64,000 nucleotides of DNA from Gigaspora margarita (lineage: Eukaryota; Glomeromycota; Glomeromycetes; Diversisporales; Gigasporaceae), in the NCBI GenBank assembly GCA_009809945.1, contig WTPW01000580.1:62001-126000 (forward strand), in the 5' to 3' direction. The notes below the pieces were generated by a model. The model made no database searches. It had not been told where the DNA came from and saw only the letters and a program-made list of their open reading frames with translations. Of the stretch, positions 33,628 through 45,133 are shown piece by piece (within the stretch, counting starts at the first letter, position 1; each line of letters starts with the position of its first letter). Both the position numbers and the translations under genes were made by a program.

Positions 33628-34494
33628 ATGGCTGAATCGACAATTTTTAAATATGAATTTACACCTATTGACAACAATACACTTAAATATCACTTTTTAA
33701 ATGCAAAGGACAATGAATTGAGCTATGCTGAATTTATAAAACTTTTACATTTAGGTGATGAAAATTTTTTAGACATATTCAAAAAAGCTTTAAATGAAGC
33801 AACGAATGAACTATCCGCATATTTTTGGGAATGTCCCCCCGTATCGAAAGAAACAACAAATAAACCGTTTGAATTTGTAGTAACTAAATCCGACACATTA
33901 AGTTATATTAAACAAGATTACTCAAGCTTCAAAAAAAAAATTACTAAATGTCTAAACAAAGATGTTTGTAGTTTTGCTAATTTAGGAAAAGATGCGACTT
34001 TAATTGTTCCTATGCCTTGTCACAATCTTGATTATAAAAATCTTAGTAATTTTACTATGAATGCTCCAAAAGAACAACAGATTAATTTTTGGCAAGAAGT
34101 AGCTAATAAATTAACTGAAAGTTTGGAAATAAGTACTCCTAAATGGTTATCCACAAATGGTTTAGGTGTTCACTATTTGCATATAAGGATTGATAATAAT
34201 CCAAAATACTATTCTTGGAATGAATATTATGAAGAAAAGATACTTCCATTGTACAAAAAGGACTGTTCAATTAGTTCTATGCAATCTTTTAACTATGACC
34301 AACAAACCCCAACAAAAATGGGATCAAAAGCTACGCCAAAAGTTCAACAAAATATTGAACCAAAAATTAAACCAAAATCTGAAACAAAGATTGAACAAAA
34401 TGTTAAACCGAAAATAGAACCAAATGTTGAACTGAATGTTGAAGCAAAATTTGTATCAAATGCTGAGTCAAAAATGGAGTCAAAAGTGAATTAA
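33628..34494 (+). CDS. DUF6940-like protein with a repetitive C-terminal tail
   Basis: 288 residues from ATG to TAA. Residues about 60-200 carry the hallmarks I associate with the DUF6940 family: SAYFWECPPVS, KPFEFVV, FANLGKDATLIVPMP, a short helix ending NAPKEQQINFWQEV, and WLSTNGLGVHYLHIRIDN followed by NPKYYSW. The reaction or partner of this family is not known to me; conserved His, Arg and Asp in the last motif would fit a binding pocket. No signal peptide or membrane segment, so probably cytosolic. Residues about 232-288 are a low-complexity tail of PKxxPKxExKIEQN-type units encoded by a short tandem repeat. The repeat continues past the stop codon into the 3' flank, so the tail length has probably been changing. 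A family match is likely; function is unknown. Confidence 0.8.
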   Translation: MAESTIFKYEFTPIDNNTLKYHFLNAKDNELSYAEFIKLLHLGDENFLDIFKKALNEATNELSAYFWECPPVSKETTNKPFEFVVTKSDTLSYIKQDYSSFKKKITKCLNKDVCSFANLGKDATLIVPMPCHNLDYKNLSNFTMNAPKEQQINFWQEVANKLTESLEISTPKWLSTNGLGVHYLHIRIDNNPKYYSWNEYYEEKILPLYKKDCSISSMQSFNYDQQTPTKMGSKATPKVQQNIEPKIKPKSETKIEQNVKPKIEPNVELNVEAKFVSNAESKMESKVN

Positions 34495-34540
34495 ATGCTG
34501 AACTAAATATTGAACTAATAATTTGAATCAGAAATTAGAC
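34310..34540 (+). repeat. Short coding tandem repeat running past the stop codon
   Basis: Imperfect 12-24 base units of the AAATTGAACCAAAA type encode the Lys/Glu/Pro/Asn-rich tail and continue after the TAA at 34494 (TGCTGAACTAAATATTGAAC). The last codons of the gene lie inside the array. Confidence 0.7.
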
Positions 34541-35654
34541 AAAAAATGATCCCAAAATATACCCAATAGTCAGCCCAGCCTTTTATATAATTTAAAACTA
34601 ATCAAAAACGAAAATTAGATAGCTGATAAAAGAAGTTGAAATATAATAATAAAAGGGTTTATGTAAAAACTCGATTATATTTTCTTAGTATATTTTTTAA
34701 GATATACTGTATATTATACTTGTTATTTAAATACTAGTACAAATTAAAAATATCTATTTAATAAGATAGCTGCGCAGCATGTGATGCCGCACAGAACCAG
34801 TAAAATTCAAAATACACATTATAGTTGCGCAACATCATCGTATGTTTGGATCTAAATAAATTAATCACATCTGGTGATATATGTGCAATTGAGTTAGCAT
34901 TATCGTGATTAATATCATGAGTTTCTGTAAAAACTTCTTCTGATACTTATTCGACATCTCACTAGTACATGGAATGTGTCAAGATCTAGTTAGTTTATAT
35001 CAGAATTATCGTTTTCTATCATGAGTCACATTAAATATTCTTGTAAAAACTTACTCGTTATTCAAGTGGTATATAATAGTTAAAATTGTATTTTGTAGAA
35101 TTATCTGTAAAGAATTCTGTTACAGAAATTACTAATGTAATACCCAGTTATTAATATTAAGGTTTAATTATACGGTGTTATATTTGGGCCAAAAGCGCAA
35201 TCTTTTTGAAAATTCAAATTTTCAAAATTTTGAAATTGTAAATTTGAAAAATTTTGAAAATTTGAAAATGAATTTTTGAAAATTGAAAAGTTCGAAAAAT
35301 TTAAACTTCTAAATATGAACTTGTCTGAATTAAGCAGCAGCAAAATAGATTTTGTTCGTAAATTGATTGTCGTGAATATAAAGTGATTATTGAATAATGG
35401 ACGATGATAATCTCTAAATAAATCAAATATCTGTAAGATATTTGGGTCCGCTTCCGCGGCGAAACCATTTTACAGATACTTGATTCATCCATCGACTCAT
35501 CATACCGAGGCTATTTTCAGGCTTTCAGTTTAATTGGTAGAATATTTAGGGTTTAAGTTTAACAGCCCAATGTTTTGGGCAGCATTATTAGTGGCTATAA
35601 ATTTGATACCTATCTTGCAATTAAAATTTTACTAATAAATGATGCCTGCATAGA
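34541..35654. other. Intergenic stretch with low-complexity GAAAATTT repeats
   Basis: About 35205-35300 alternates GAAAATT and TTGAAAATTTGAAAA words. At 34756-34800 GATAGCTGCGCAGCATGTGA followed by GCCGCACAGAACCAG resembles the TAGCTGCGCAACGCAG motif found at 17452 and 59026. No gene. Confidence 0.4.
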
Positions 35655-35744
35655 GGTCAAATTTCTTTAAGTTTGTTCTAAAAATTAGTGTGCTTATAAA
35701 GAGGGTGTGACTATATAGAGGGCGACTATATAGAGGGCAGACTG
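35655..35744. mobile_element. Truncated pogo-like MITE, right end only
   Basis: CATAGAGGTCAAATTTC and TTGTTCTAAAAATTAGTGTG match the element at 36915-37066. The right end reads TATAGAGGGCAGACTG followed by TA. The left terminal repeat is missing, and an extra TATAGAGGGCGAC repeat lies inside. Confidence 0.6.
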
Positions 35745-36914
35745 TAATAATGCTGTTCACCTGACATCGGGTGATTGGCAAATAGTAAAAAAAAAAATGC
35801 ACTGTCCCGGGAATAAAAAATATTGCAGTAATTTGTACTAATATTAATTAGTATTTTAAAATAAAAAAATATTTTAAACACTTTGGACAATATACTACTA
35901 GCTAAATTAGCTAATTGGATTAATTTAATTATTCTTAAATATTTTTTTAATATGTATATTAATATGACTATATATTTTATAATAAAAATTAATACAAGAG
36001 GTGTAATGACTTCGTATAGTAGTAGAGTTGATACTTTCTAAGGAACTTGTAAGATACAAAGTTTGATTTTTACTAGAGATGCTTTTAAATAATATACTTG
36101 TATTATAGTATCAGATTTTTATTGATTTCTACTACTTATAACTCTAATTAAACTAATTTCATTAAAAAATTCTAGAAACATTTATATAATATCAGAGTTA
36201 TACAAAGAAATACAAGCTAGTCTAATTAATATAAACTCAAAACAAGTATTTTAGAATTATATAAATATTAAAAAATCTAAAACTTGCTTAAAAAAAATTC
36301 CAGATAAAAAGATAATATAAACTTTTAACAATACAACAAAAGATATATATCACCAACACTATACACTTAAGAACATTTGTACTTGAAATACAGATTGGGT
36401 TGCAGTAGCATTACATATAATAGCTTGAGATACAAACTCAGTAGCAGCAGTGTTAACATGTACTAAATATACCAAACTAGAAGTATCTATGAGGTTATAC
36501 TTTTCTAGCCTCTTTGTAAGATCTGCAATAGATACTGCACTGGAAGTATAGAGCTATTAATATGAAGATATATATAGTAAGGTAGAATATCTAGTTAAGT
36601 AGTACAAAAATCTAGATAATACATGAGTAGAACATAGACTGCTCTAGTAGGTATCAGTTTTAGTAAATACAGTCTAAGCTATTGCTTTAACAATATGTAT
36701 AAATATACTATATAATATATATATATATATATTTAATAAATGCAAGAGGCAAGACCTTATTTTAATAACAATAAAAAAATAATAATATAAAAAAGACTCT
36801 GGACTAGAAATAAATATCAATGCCAAAAATCTAAATATACAACTTTTTTTAAAAAAAAGATTTACTTATCTGGTTATTAAAGCACAAATTAAAGAAAAAA
36901 TATATATAAAAGTA
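35745..36914. other. CpG-poor stretch with a possible decayed coding fragment
   Basis: About 36360-36550 read on the minus strand gives a protein-like run (SIADLTKRLEKYN, HVNTAATEFVSQAI) without a recognised family; it may be an old transposon gene. The rest is AT-rich without structure. Confidence 0.3.
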
Positions 36915-37066
36915 TAGTCAAACCTCTCTATAGTCACACTCTTAGTTTCAAGAAATTCTGTGCCTATAACAATTGTGCCTATATAGAGGTCAAATTTATT
37001 ATGTTTTATATAAGTTTGTTCTAAAAATTGGTGTACTTATAAATAGGGTGTAAGCAAGGCAGACTG
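36915..37066. mobile_element. 152-bp pogo-like MITE
   Basis: Ends TAGTCAAACCTCTCTATAG and AAGGCAGACTG, flanked by TA. It shares CTATATAGAGGTCAAATTT and TTGTTCTAAAAATTGGTGT with 35655-35744. Confidence 0.75.
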
Positions 37067-38211
37067 TATATATCAAAAGTAAAGCAACTATAAATTGAAA
37101 TTTAACAAGTTGATTTTCTGAGCTAACTGAGAGCTTTGCTAGAATTTTTTTATTAAAAATAAGTTTATTTTGGTTTTTAATTAAAATCTTGTATAGCAAT
37201 AGGTTAAAAAGTTAGTTTGCTAGCAAATCTTTCAACTAGTTTAAAAGTTTAATAAACTAAAAAATTTATAAATTAGAAAAATAAGTACTAAAATTTGAAT
37301 TAGTAGTTGAACACAGATAGATATCTGTAGATGGGTTAAATATTAGATTGCAGTTATATCAACTTATATAAGAAGTAATGGGTCAACCTGCAAGTTAAAC
37401 CCACAGATTAAACCCATTGATCAACTCATAAGTTGAATTCAGATTAACCTGTTACTTGCATCATTTATATGCAAAAAGAGAAAAAATATAAAATTAGATA
37501 TGTAACTAGATGCTGTATTGTTTAAAAAGTGCTTGCTCTATTGTATTATACTGATATGTTATGCTTTAGTTCTAGTGTAGTTTTTGTGCAATTCAAATTT
37601 TTATCATTTTATATTATAATTATTAGGATAGCTGCACAATGTAGTCATGGCAAAACTATTGAATCTAGGTGCTACTAAGGTTTAAAATTGGCTTATACAA
37701 GATGCACATGTGCAATTAATTTTTTTTTGTGCAAGAGAAGTTATAAATATATATGAACAAGTGTGCAATTAAATTTGAATAAAGAGCTTACACAAAAAAT
37801 AATGTGCAAAAGAAATTATAAAATTTTATTGTACTAAAATTTATTCTAAATATAAATATAAGATTAGCTAAAGAGACATCAAAAACGTTTGAAAGAAAAA
37901 TGAATGAATATAAAACACAAGCAAGGTTGAATATAAATTAAAAAAAATATCTAAAAATTAAACAAAATATAAGATATATTTGGTATAGTAATTTTAAATT
38001 TTTATAATATTAAAGACAATAAATAAGTGCATATAAAATAAATTTTTATGCTCAAGTATTCAACTAGCAGTTGGTTTATGCAATTAAATTCTATAACATA
38101 ACTGCATTTGTGTATATAAGTTTCAATCTGAATTTTAAACTCTGGGTCTAACTGTTATTAACTTGAATCTCTATGTATCTTATTAATTTTAATAAAGCTT
38201 AATGATTTTAA
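37067..38211. other. AT-rich, CpG-poor stretch
   Basis: No gene. Near 37628 GATAGCTGCACAATGTAGTC looks like a CpG-eroded copy of the TAGCTGCGCAACGCAG motif. A GGTTAACCC-like repeat with TAAACCCA words lies near 37330-37460. Confidence 0.35.
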
Positions 38212-38720
38212 TAATTATTAATTAGAATTCACAATTTTGGTACTATTCAATTTATCTAGATAAGACAGTTTTAACAGTGTTTTAACTAATATCAAAATTG
38301 TTAAATTCTAATTACTAAATCTTGAAATATTCGCAAAAAAACAATTATAGCACTGTCTTTTATAGGTATTTAGATTGTTTTTATTGAATTTTTTGTGCAA
38401 AACTATATCACAAATTGCTTTTTTACAAATATTTCAATAGCTAGCAATCAGAATTTAATAATCTTAGTAGTATTCAAACTATCATAACTAGATAAATCAA
38501 ATAATACCAAAATCATTAAATTTTAACTAATGGTTATTAAGATTATTAAACTTTTATTAAAATAAATAAAATATTAATTTATCAAAATCTAGTAATCAAA
38601 ATTTAGTAATTTTAGTACTATTTGATCCATCTTATAAAATAGTTCAAATAGTACCAAAATTGCTAAATTCTGATTACTAGATCTTGAGATATTATCAAAT
38701 TTGTAAAATGAATTTATAAC
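38212..38720. repeat. Cluster of three related palindromes
   Basis: Each unit contains AGTAATCAGAATTTAGTAATTT-like sequence and its inverse, AAATTGCTAAATTCTGATTA. Centres lie near 38270, 38485 and 38640; the third (about 38588-38691) is the best preserved, with a loop around CTTATAAAATAG. Non-coding. It looks like repeated insertion or amplification of one small foldback. Confidence 0.6.
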
Positions 38721-39064
38721 TTCAAATTAATATAAATATGTACTAATTTAGTTAATCTAGATATATAATAAAAATTTTGCTTTAAAAAATAAAAAGCTAT
38801 TATTTTTTATTTTATTTTATTTTTTTTAAGTATTAAGGTAACCTTTTGGGTTTCAATTCAATTATATCGAGGAACAACTCTTCTCAGCAATCCCTTGTAC
38901 CAACTTTTTCAAAAAATCTACCTATGAAACTATACTAAAATTGATATTAACACAACAAAATTTCTTTAACAAACACTAAAACTAATGAAGCTATTTACTA
39001 AAAATTTGTTTGTAACTAAAATAGAGTCAAACCTTTTTAAGTGAAGCCACTACTCTAAGTTGCT
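38721..39064. other. AT-rich spacer
   Basis: Nothing recognisable apart from A/T runs near 38800-38830. Confidence 0.35.
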
Positions 39065-39640
39065 ACACCTTTAAAATTTTAATCCTATTCTTTGATACAA
39101 TCCATTTTTGCTTAAACAATGTCTTTATTCATTTCTAATTATTTTTAATAAAAAATTCTGTTTTAAAAATTATATAAAATTTTAATTCCTATTTTTTGGC
39201 AAGATCTAATTATTTTTCAATGAAAATTTGGTTTTAAAAATTGTGTAAAATTTCAATTTCTATTTTTTGGCAAGATCTGTTTTTATTTCTAATTTTTTTT
39301 TGATGAAAGTTCAGTTTTAAAAATTGTATAATATTTTAATTTCTATTCTTTGGCAAGATCTATTTTTATTCAAACAAAACCTTTATTCATTTCTAATTAT
39401 TTTTTAATAAAATTTATTTTTAAAAAAATTGTATAAAATTTCAATTTCTATTATCCATTTGATTCAAACAATTATTTTTTAATAAAAATTAGTTCTTAAA
39501 AAATTGTATTAAACTTCAATTTTATTATTTGGCAAGATACATTTTTCTTGTTGATAAAAAATTTAGTTTTAAAAAAAACTAAATTTCAATTTCTATTCTT
39601 TGGCAAGATATATTTTCACTCAAATAAAAGCATTTATTTA
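39065..39640. repeat. Degenerate tandem repeat, about 100 bp, ~5 copies
   Basis: Units share TTCTATTCTTTGGCAAGATC, TTTATTCATTTCTAATTATT, and TTTTAAAAATTGTATAAAAT. CAAGAT recurs at intervals of about 80-110 bp. No coding signal. Confidence 0.65.
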
Positions 39641-40350
39641 TTTTAATTAATTTTTCATATTTTATCAAATATAAAAAATATATAAACAAATATAAACATG
39701 TAAAATTCTTTATTTATTATAATTCTTCATGCATACTTGACAAATATTATTAATCTTGGTTGCTTGGAATCCTAGGTCATTTTTAAACCAGTTAATTATA
39801 TTTAACTTTTTTAATAGTAGCACCTAGTGTTTAAAATTCAATGTTCTCATAGTCCTCAATAAACATTCAAGTTTTTTAAAAACATTAATATTTAGAAAAG
39901 GTTCTCTTATTTGAAAACATCATATTCTCTTGAAATGTTCTTAATAAGAACATTTATAAAATTTTTATGTTCTGGACCACTTTTTTTATAGAGTCTTTAA
40001 AAGATTATTTATTTGTTTAATTTGATATTGATGTTAAATTTTAGACATGTTAAGCATAAAATGATATTAGAAGCAGTATCAATTAATAATAAATAATTTA
40101 TAAAAATAAGATCATATAAATAGTGTTTTTGAATTTTAATTAAAAAATAAATAAAATTTGCACATCACTTATTTAGTAAAAATATATCTTATTTTATCAA
40201 AATAAGATCTGTGCATTTTAATTGAAACCCCTTATTTGTTTAATTTGATGTTATCAATTTGAAATTTTAGGCATATTAAGATAAAATAATATTATAATAA
40301 AGAAATGTCATATTAAGTGTATTTGAATTTTAATTTAAATAAAATTTATA
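39641..40350. other. AT-rich spacer
   Basis: There is a short internal duplication around TTATTTGTTTAATTTGAT (about 40009 and 40231). No gene. Confidence 0.35.
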
Positions 40351-40646
40351 GAACCCCAAAAATCTAGTACAGAGTCAAACATTAAGCATTTCAGCAAAAA
40401 CTCCCAAAAATTGAAAAGCAAAAAAACAGTTTTTGGCAATTATCTTAGTATCCAGTGATCCAATTTGAATAAACTTTTTTTTAAAATAAAGCTCTTAGTA
40501 AGGCACATCTAACAAAAAGAGTTCATTCAATTCTGATTACTAGATCAAGAGTTATTTAAACAAATATTGTTTTGTTATTTTTAGCAAATTAGATAAATAT
40601 TGGTCAAACCCCAGTTATGGCCTATATGAGAGATGTCATGGGTCCT
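40351..40646 (+). mobile_element. MITE of the GGACCCC family, copy 2
   Basis: Begins GAACCCCAAAAATCTAGTAC, ends GAGAGATGTCATGGGTCC, and aligns along its whole length with 4908-5198. It contains TCCAGTGATCCAATTTGAAT, the inverse of a module found in the pogo-like elements. Confidence 0.75.
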
Positions 40647-40894
40647 AGATTTGTATATTACTTATTAATGTTACAGATCATAATTTAAAATAAAATCTAT
40701 ATTTTCTACTTAACCTACTAATATTCTAAAAATCACTATACTTGTTTATTATAACTTTTTTAAAACTAAACTCTAATTCTAACCTCTAACTCTAAAAAAT
40801 GCTCCCCCAAAAAAATTTAGTTTTCAAGATTTTATACTATAATTTTTTTTTAATTTGAATTTCATTTTAATTTGCCACATTTAATAATAAATAC

Positions 40895-41193
40895 AGGACC
40901 CTGGACATCTCTCATATAGGTCATAACTGGATTTTGCCAATTTTTGCCCAATTTGCTAAAAATGACAAAACTACATTTCTTTAAATTACTTTAATCTAGT
41001 AATCAGCATTGAATGAACTTTTTTTTTAGATGCGCCTTACTAAGAGCTTCATTTTAAAAAAAAGTTTATTCAAATTGGACCACTGGATGACAAGATAATT
41101 GCTAAAATTTTTTTTTTTTTTTTTTGCTTCTCAAATTTTAGGTTTTTACTAAAAAAAATAAAGTATGACCTCTATCTAGATGTCTGGGGTCTT
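40895..41193 (-). mobile_element. MITE of the GGACCCC family, copy 3 (inverted)
   Basis: Begins AGGACCCTGGACATCTCTCA and ends AGATGTCTGGGGTCTT. It is the reverse complement of copies 1 and 2. It lies 248 bp from copy 2 in opposite orientation, so the pair could form a large stem-loop. A poly-T tract sits near 41109. Confidence 0.75.
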
Positions 41194-41699
41194 AAAAATA
41201 CATCTTTATTTTATAAAAATATATTCTTTAATTCTAAAACCTCTTAATTATAGATTTTTGATATTATTTTAGTTTAAATATTTTTCTTTATTCAGAAATT
41301 TCATAGTCCAAATTTAAAAAAGTTTAATGGTATTAATAAAAAATAGCACTCATGAATTTTTTGATTACATTTTAGCTCATATCTCAATTATTATACTTCT
41401 TGAATGAGCTCAAAAAAATTACTTTTTTACCTGATAAGGTAAGATGATTGTTTTCTGGTTTGGTAATGAATTTTGCAGTATTTTATTTATACAATTTTAG
41501 TGTTACTAATTTATCTTTTAAATTATCATTTGTAATCTTTTTTATTATATATAAGTGAAAAAATTTGAGCATGCTTGAGATTTGTGCATGTGCTTGTGCA
41601 GCACAATGCATTGCTCTTGATCAAGCACTAGAGAAAGAGATAGAGTATCAACCTACAATTAGTTGAAATTTATAAAACCAAAAATTACCAAAAAAGATA
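41194..41699. other. AT-rich spacer
   Basis: Around 41560-41625 there are repeated TTGAGCATGCTTGAG/GTGCATGTGCTTGTGC words. No gene. Confidence 0.35.
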
Positions 41700-42922
41700 C
41701 AGTCATCCCCTATATAATCATATGTTTTGTTATACACTTATTTGGTGATTATATAAAGTTGTGCTTATAATGCTTCCAAAGAATTACCTCTATATAATCA
41801 CATCATATAAAATACTAAAATAATTGTGATTATAAGGAAGTAGTAACATATAATAAAAATTTTTAAAAAAATTTTAAATTTTTTATTATGAACACAAATA
41901 GTTGTTATATATAAAAGTCTAAATATTATTATGAGTATTAACTTTCATGTAATAAGAAAAGTTGTTCAGGAGAACAAAATAAACTTGCTATAAAATTTTT
42001 TAATAAATTGGAAAATTTTTTATTAATTCATTTCTCTATTTTTTCATCTGTGAAAAATTAAAAAAATTTTAATTTTATTTCTCAAAAACGTAAAATAAAG
42101 ATATATTTTAATAAAAAGTTCTTCAATTTGCATGAAAATTTTATAGATAGTGTATTTTGTCTTTTTAACAAATTTTCTTATTGCATAAAAGTTGATTTAC
42201 TTAGTTAAATTTACTTTCTTATATGATAACTATCTGCATTTGTATATAAAATTTTTTAAAAATCATATGAAAGTCTAAATTTAACTAAGATAATCAACTT
42301 TTATGTAATAAAAAAAAGTTATTTGAAAGGACAAAGTACACTTACAGTAAAATTTTTATGTAAATTGAAGAACTTTTTATTAATATGTTTCTTCATTTTA
42401 CATCTCTGAAAAAAATTAAAACTTTTTTAATTTTTTTACAAAAGCATAAAATGACGAAATGAATTAATAAAATATTTTCCAATTTATATGAAAATTTTAT
42501 GGCAAGTGTATTTTGTTCCCCTGAACAACTTTCTTTTTACATAAAAGTCGATTCACTTAATAATATTTAGACTTGTATATATAATAACATTTATGGTCAT
42601 GATTATAAAGAGGTAATTTTATTATTAAATTTATTTAAAATTTTTCAAAAAAATGTGATAGTGATTATAAAACAATTGTGACTAGATAGAGGAATTTTAA
42701 ATATAAAAAAGCCAGTACTGTAAAAGGTCATATACAAGACCTGGGTCTCTTACATTCCACCAAAAAAATTAATTAGTAAACAAAAAGAAATTAATTGGCA
42801 AAAAATAAGGGCAGGTCTGATATATAGGGGGATCTTGTGTATGATTTTTTATGGTAATACATTTTAGTGTGAGTATATAGAAGGTGAGATTACTTAGAGG
42901 TGCCTATATAGAGGGATAAATG
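41700..42922. mobile_element. Pogo-like non-autonomous element with internal duplications, 1.2 kb
   Basis: Starts CAGTCATCCCCTATATAATC and ends CTATATAGAGGGATAAATG, with TA flanks. Subterminal TATAATCACA repeats continue inward. The middle (about 41860-42600) consists of three or so related segments carrying TATATAAAAGTCTAAAT, AGTTGTT-GG, and AAATTGGAAAATTTTTTATT, some inverted. The same internal segment also occurs inside the unrelated MITE at 53572-53871. No transposase. Confidence 0.75.
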
Positions 42923-43307
42923 TATTTAAAAGAAAATCAGTTACCAAAAAACAACATCAATCCAATCAAAATTTCCTGGATAAGTAATTTAATATAACAC
43001 CAAGTGCTAACAATTATTTTTAAGTACTAACTAAGCATTAGCTCATACATGGGGGTCCCAAAATTCCAGGTAGTAGTACATCATAATATATTGGAATCAT
43101 GGTCAGGTGGATTGGAATGGATAGATTTTGCCCCAAGACTATAAAAAATTTCCAATAAATCATATCCATTGTTACGAACAGTTGGAAAAGCTTAAAGAAA
43201 TTGTGCCGGTTTAGTTTAATAATGAACAAAAGTGATTAAGGTCAAATGGATTAAAATGATAAACTAATACACATAATTACAGGTTAGGCCACACAAAGTT
43301 AATTTTT

Positions 43308-43345
<38 letters not shown>

Positions 43346-44311
43346 CCAATTGTGCCAATTGTTCGATTTTTGACATTTATTTTTTTATGCTATTTTCATC
43401 TGGTCTCACCTGAAAGAAACCTAGGACTGACAGAAAAAATATGATTGCTAAACCAATTTTTTGATTCCTTGTTGTGCAAAATAAAAAATTAACCTTGCAT
43501 AACCTTAGATGTGAACATTTATCTATTAATTTACAGTAAATTAAAAAAAAAAATCTAACTGACTGACCCATGTTTTCAGATTTATCTTTATTCGTATGAG
43601 GCTTTAATTACTTGTTTGGAGCTTTGATCACCTGCTTGAAGCTTTGATCACCTATTTGTAGCTTTGATCACCTGTCTATGCCACAAACTATAGCAAAATA
43701 AGAAATGCATAATGATAAAAATAATGATACCATAAAAATAAAAAATTGAGCATAACACTATTCATTAAATAAAAAAGCCCAACTGATAATTTTGCTATAG
43801 AGCCTGCTAACAACTAGACTAAATGCTGACCTAGATATGACATATCTGACCCAGAAATTTGGAGATAGCTCTGTAAAAATTATGAATAGAATGTATTTAA
43901 ATAGTGTTTTTGAACTTTTTTTAAACTCCTTTATGAAGATGCTCAGTAATGTACTTTGTTATTGAATGTTTAAAAAAAATTTTTAATCTGCCATAAATAC
44001 TATCTATTTGTTTTAACATTCCTTACATATTAAATTAACTTTATCGCAATTATTGATACAAATAATTGTTGAATGTCGAGTGATCAACTCACACTACAAT
44101 TTCATTGAGAAAAAAAAAGAGTGATGTAAACAAAACTGATATACATAAGTATGTTCATACATACACCCTATGAGAAAAGTGGTCTGGGTGTTGGTACGAG
44201 TTGGCTAGGGTTGCCAGGATAGGCATGTGTCACATGGTACATAAAGGCATGAAACACAAACTGAAATGTAACAGAAAGGCACGTATATTACATTTTACGA
44301 TATTGATACGT

Positions 44312-45133
44312 TGAGAAGGGAAAATATTACTCTACTTCTAACTATATCAACTACACACTACTAATACTAACTAAATCAACTCAACCTGACACTCAAGACT
44401 TCTAAACCTTGAATCAGCAGGCCAAAAAAGGCATAGAAGATTTGGTCTGGGTCTCAAGATTCAGAGAGTCTTGGTAAGGTAGAAACAAACTTGGTCTGAG
44501 TTACTAGGGTCAAATCAGGTTCACGATTATGTCATGAGACTTTAATATGGGTCATGGGTTTATACTTTAATATATATCAGGAAAGTATCAGTTTATAATA
44601 ATAACAGTTTATTTATTATCTATTGGGAGGAATTACTAACTATAACACTTCTACTCTAATTTTGAAAGTAATATACTCTACTTGAGTTCTTCCTTTCTGA
44701 GCTACCAAAAGCTGTCTTGCTCTAAAGACAAGAGATATCATATTTATACTTTTACACTACTGCATTAATTCTACTTTCATACACTAAACTATGGCATAAG
44801 GTCATAAATGCCACTTCTGGCATAAATGCCATTTTTGGCCAAAATATCACTTCTGTCATAAATGCCACTTCTGGCCGAAATGCCACTTCTGCCCAAAATG
44901 CCACTTCGTGCACTTTTTGCTACTTCTGCCTGAAATACTACTTTGTGCACTTTCTCAAACCAGATAAACAGGTACTTTCATTTACTATACTAATAAGCCA
45001 CAGTACTATACTTGGAGACTATATCAACTCTTACTAAATATATATATTGACTTACAAATAGAAGTCTAAAAATGATAATCAGGATAGAATAATAATATAA
45101 ATATAAAATCAGCATGACTTTTATACTCTCACA
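44312..45133 (-). repeat. Long terminal repeat (3' LTR in element orientation)
   Basis: Starts TGAGAAGG and ends CTCTCACA. Near its end (about 44805-44960) it holds a run of GCCACTTCTGGCCGAAAT units, about 18 bp each, which also occur in the partner repeat. Confidence 0.8.

Noticed and set aside
34190-34417. 75-residue plus-strand frame
   Set aside because: It is an out-of-frame shadow of the DUF6940-like gene and its repeat tail.
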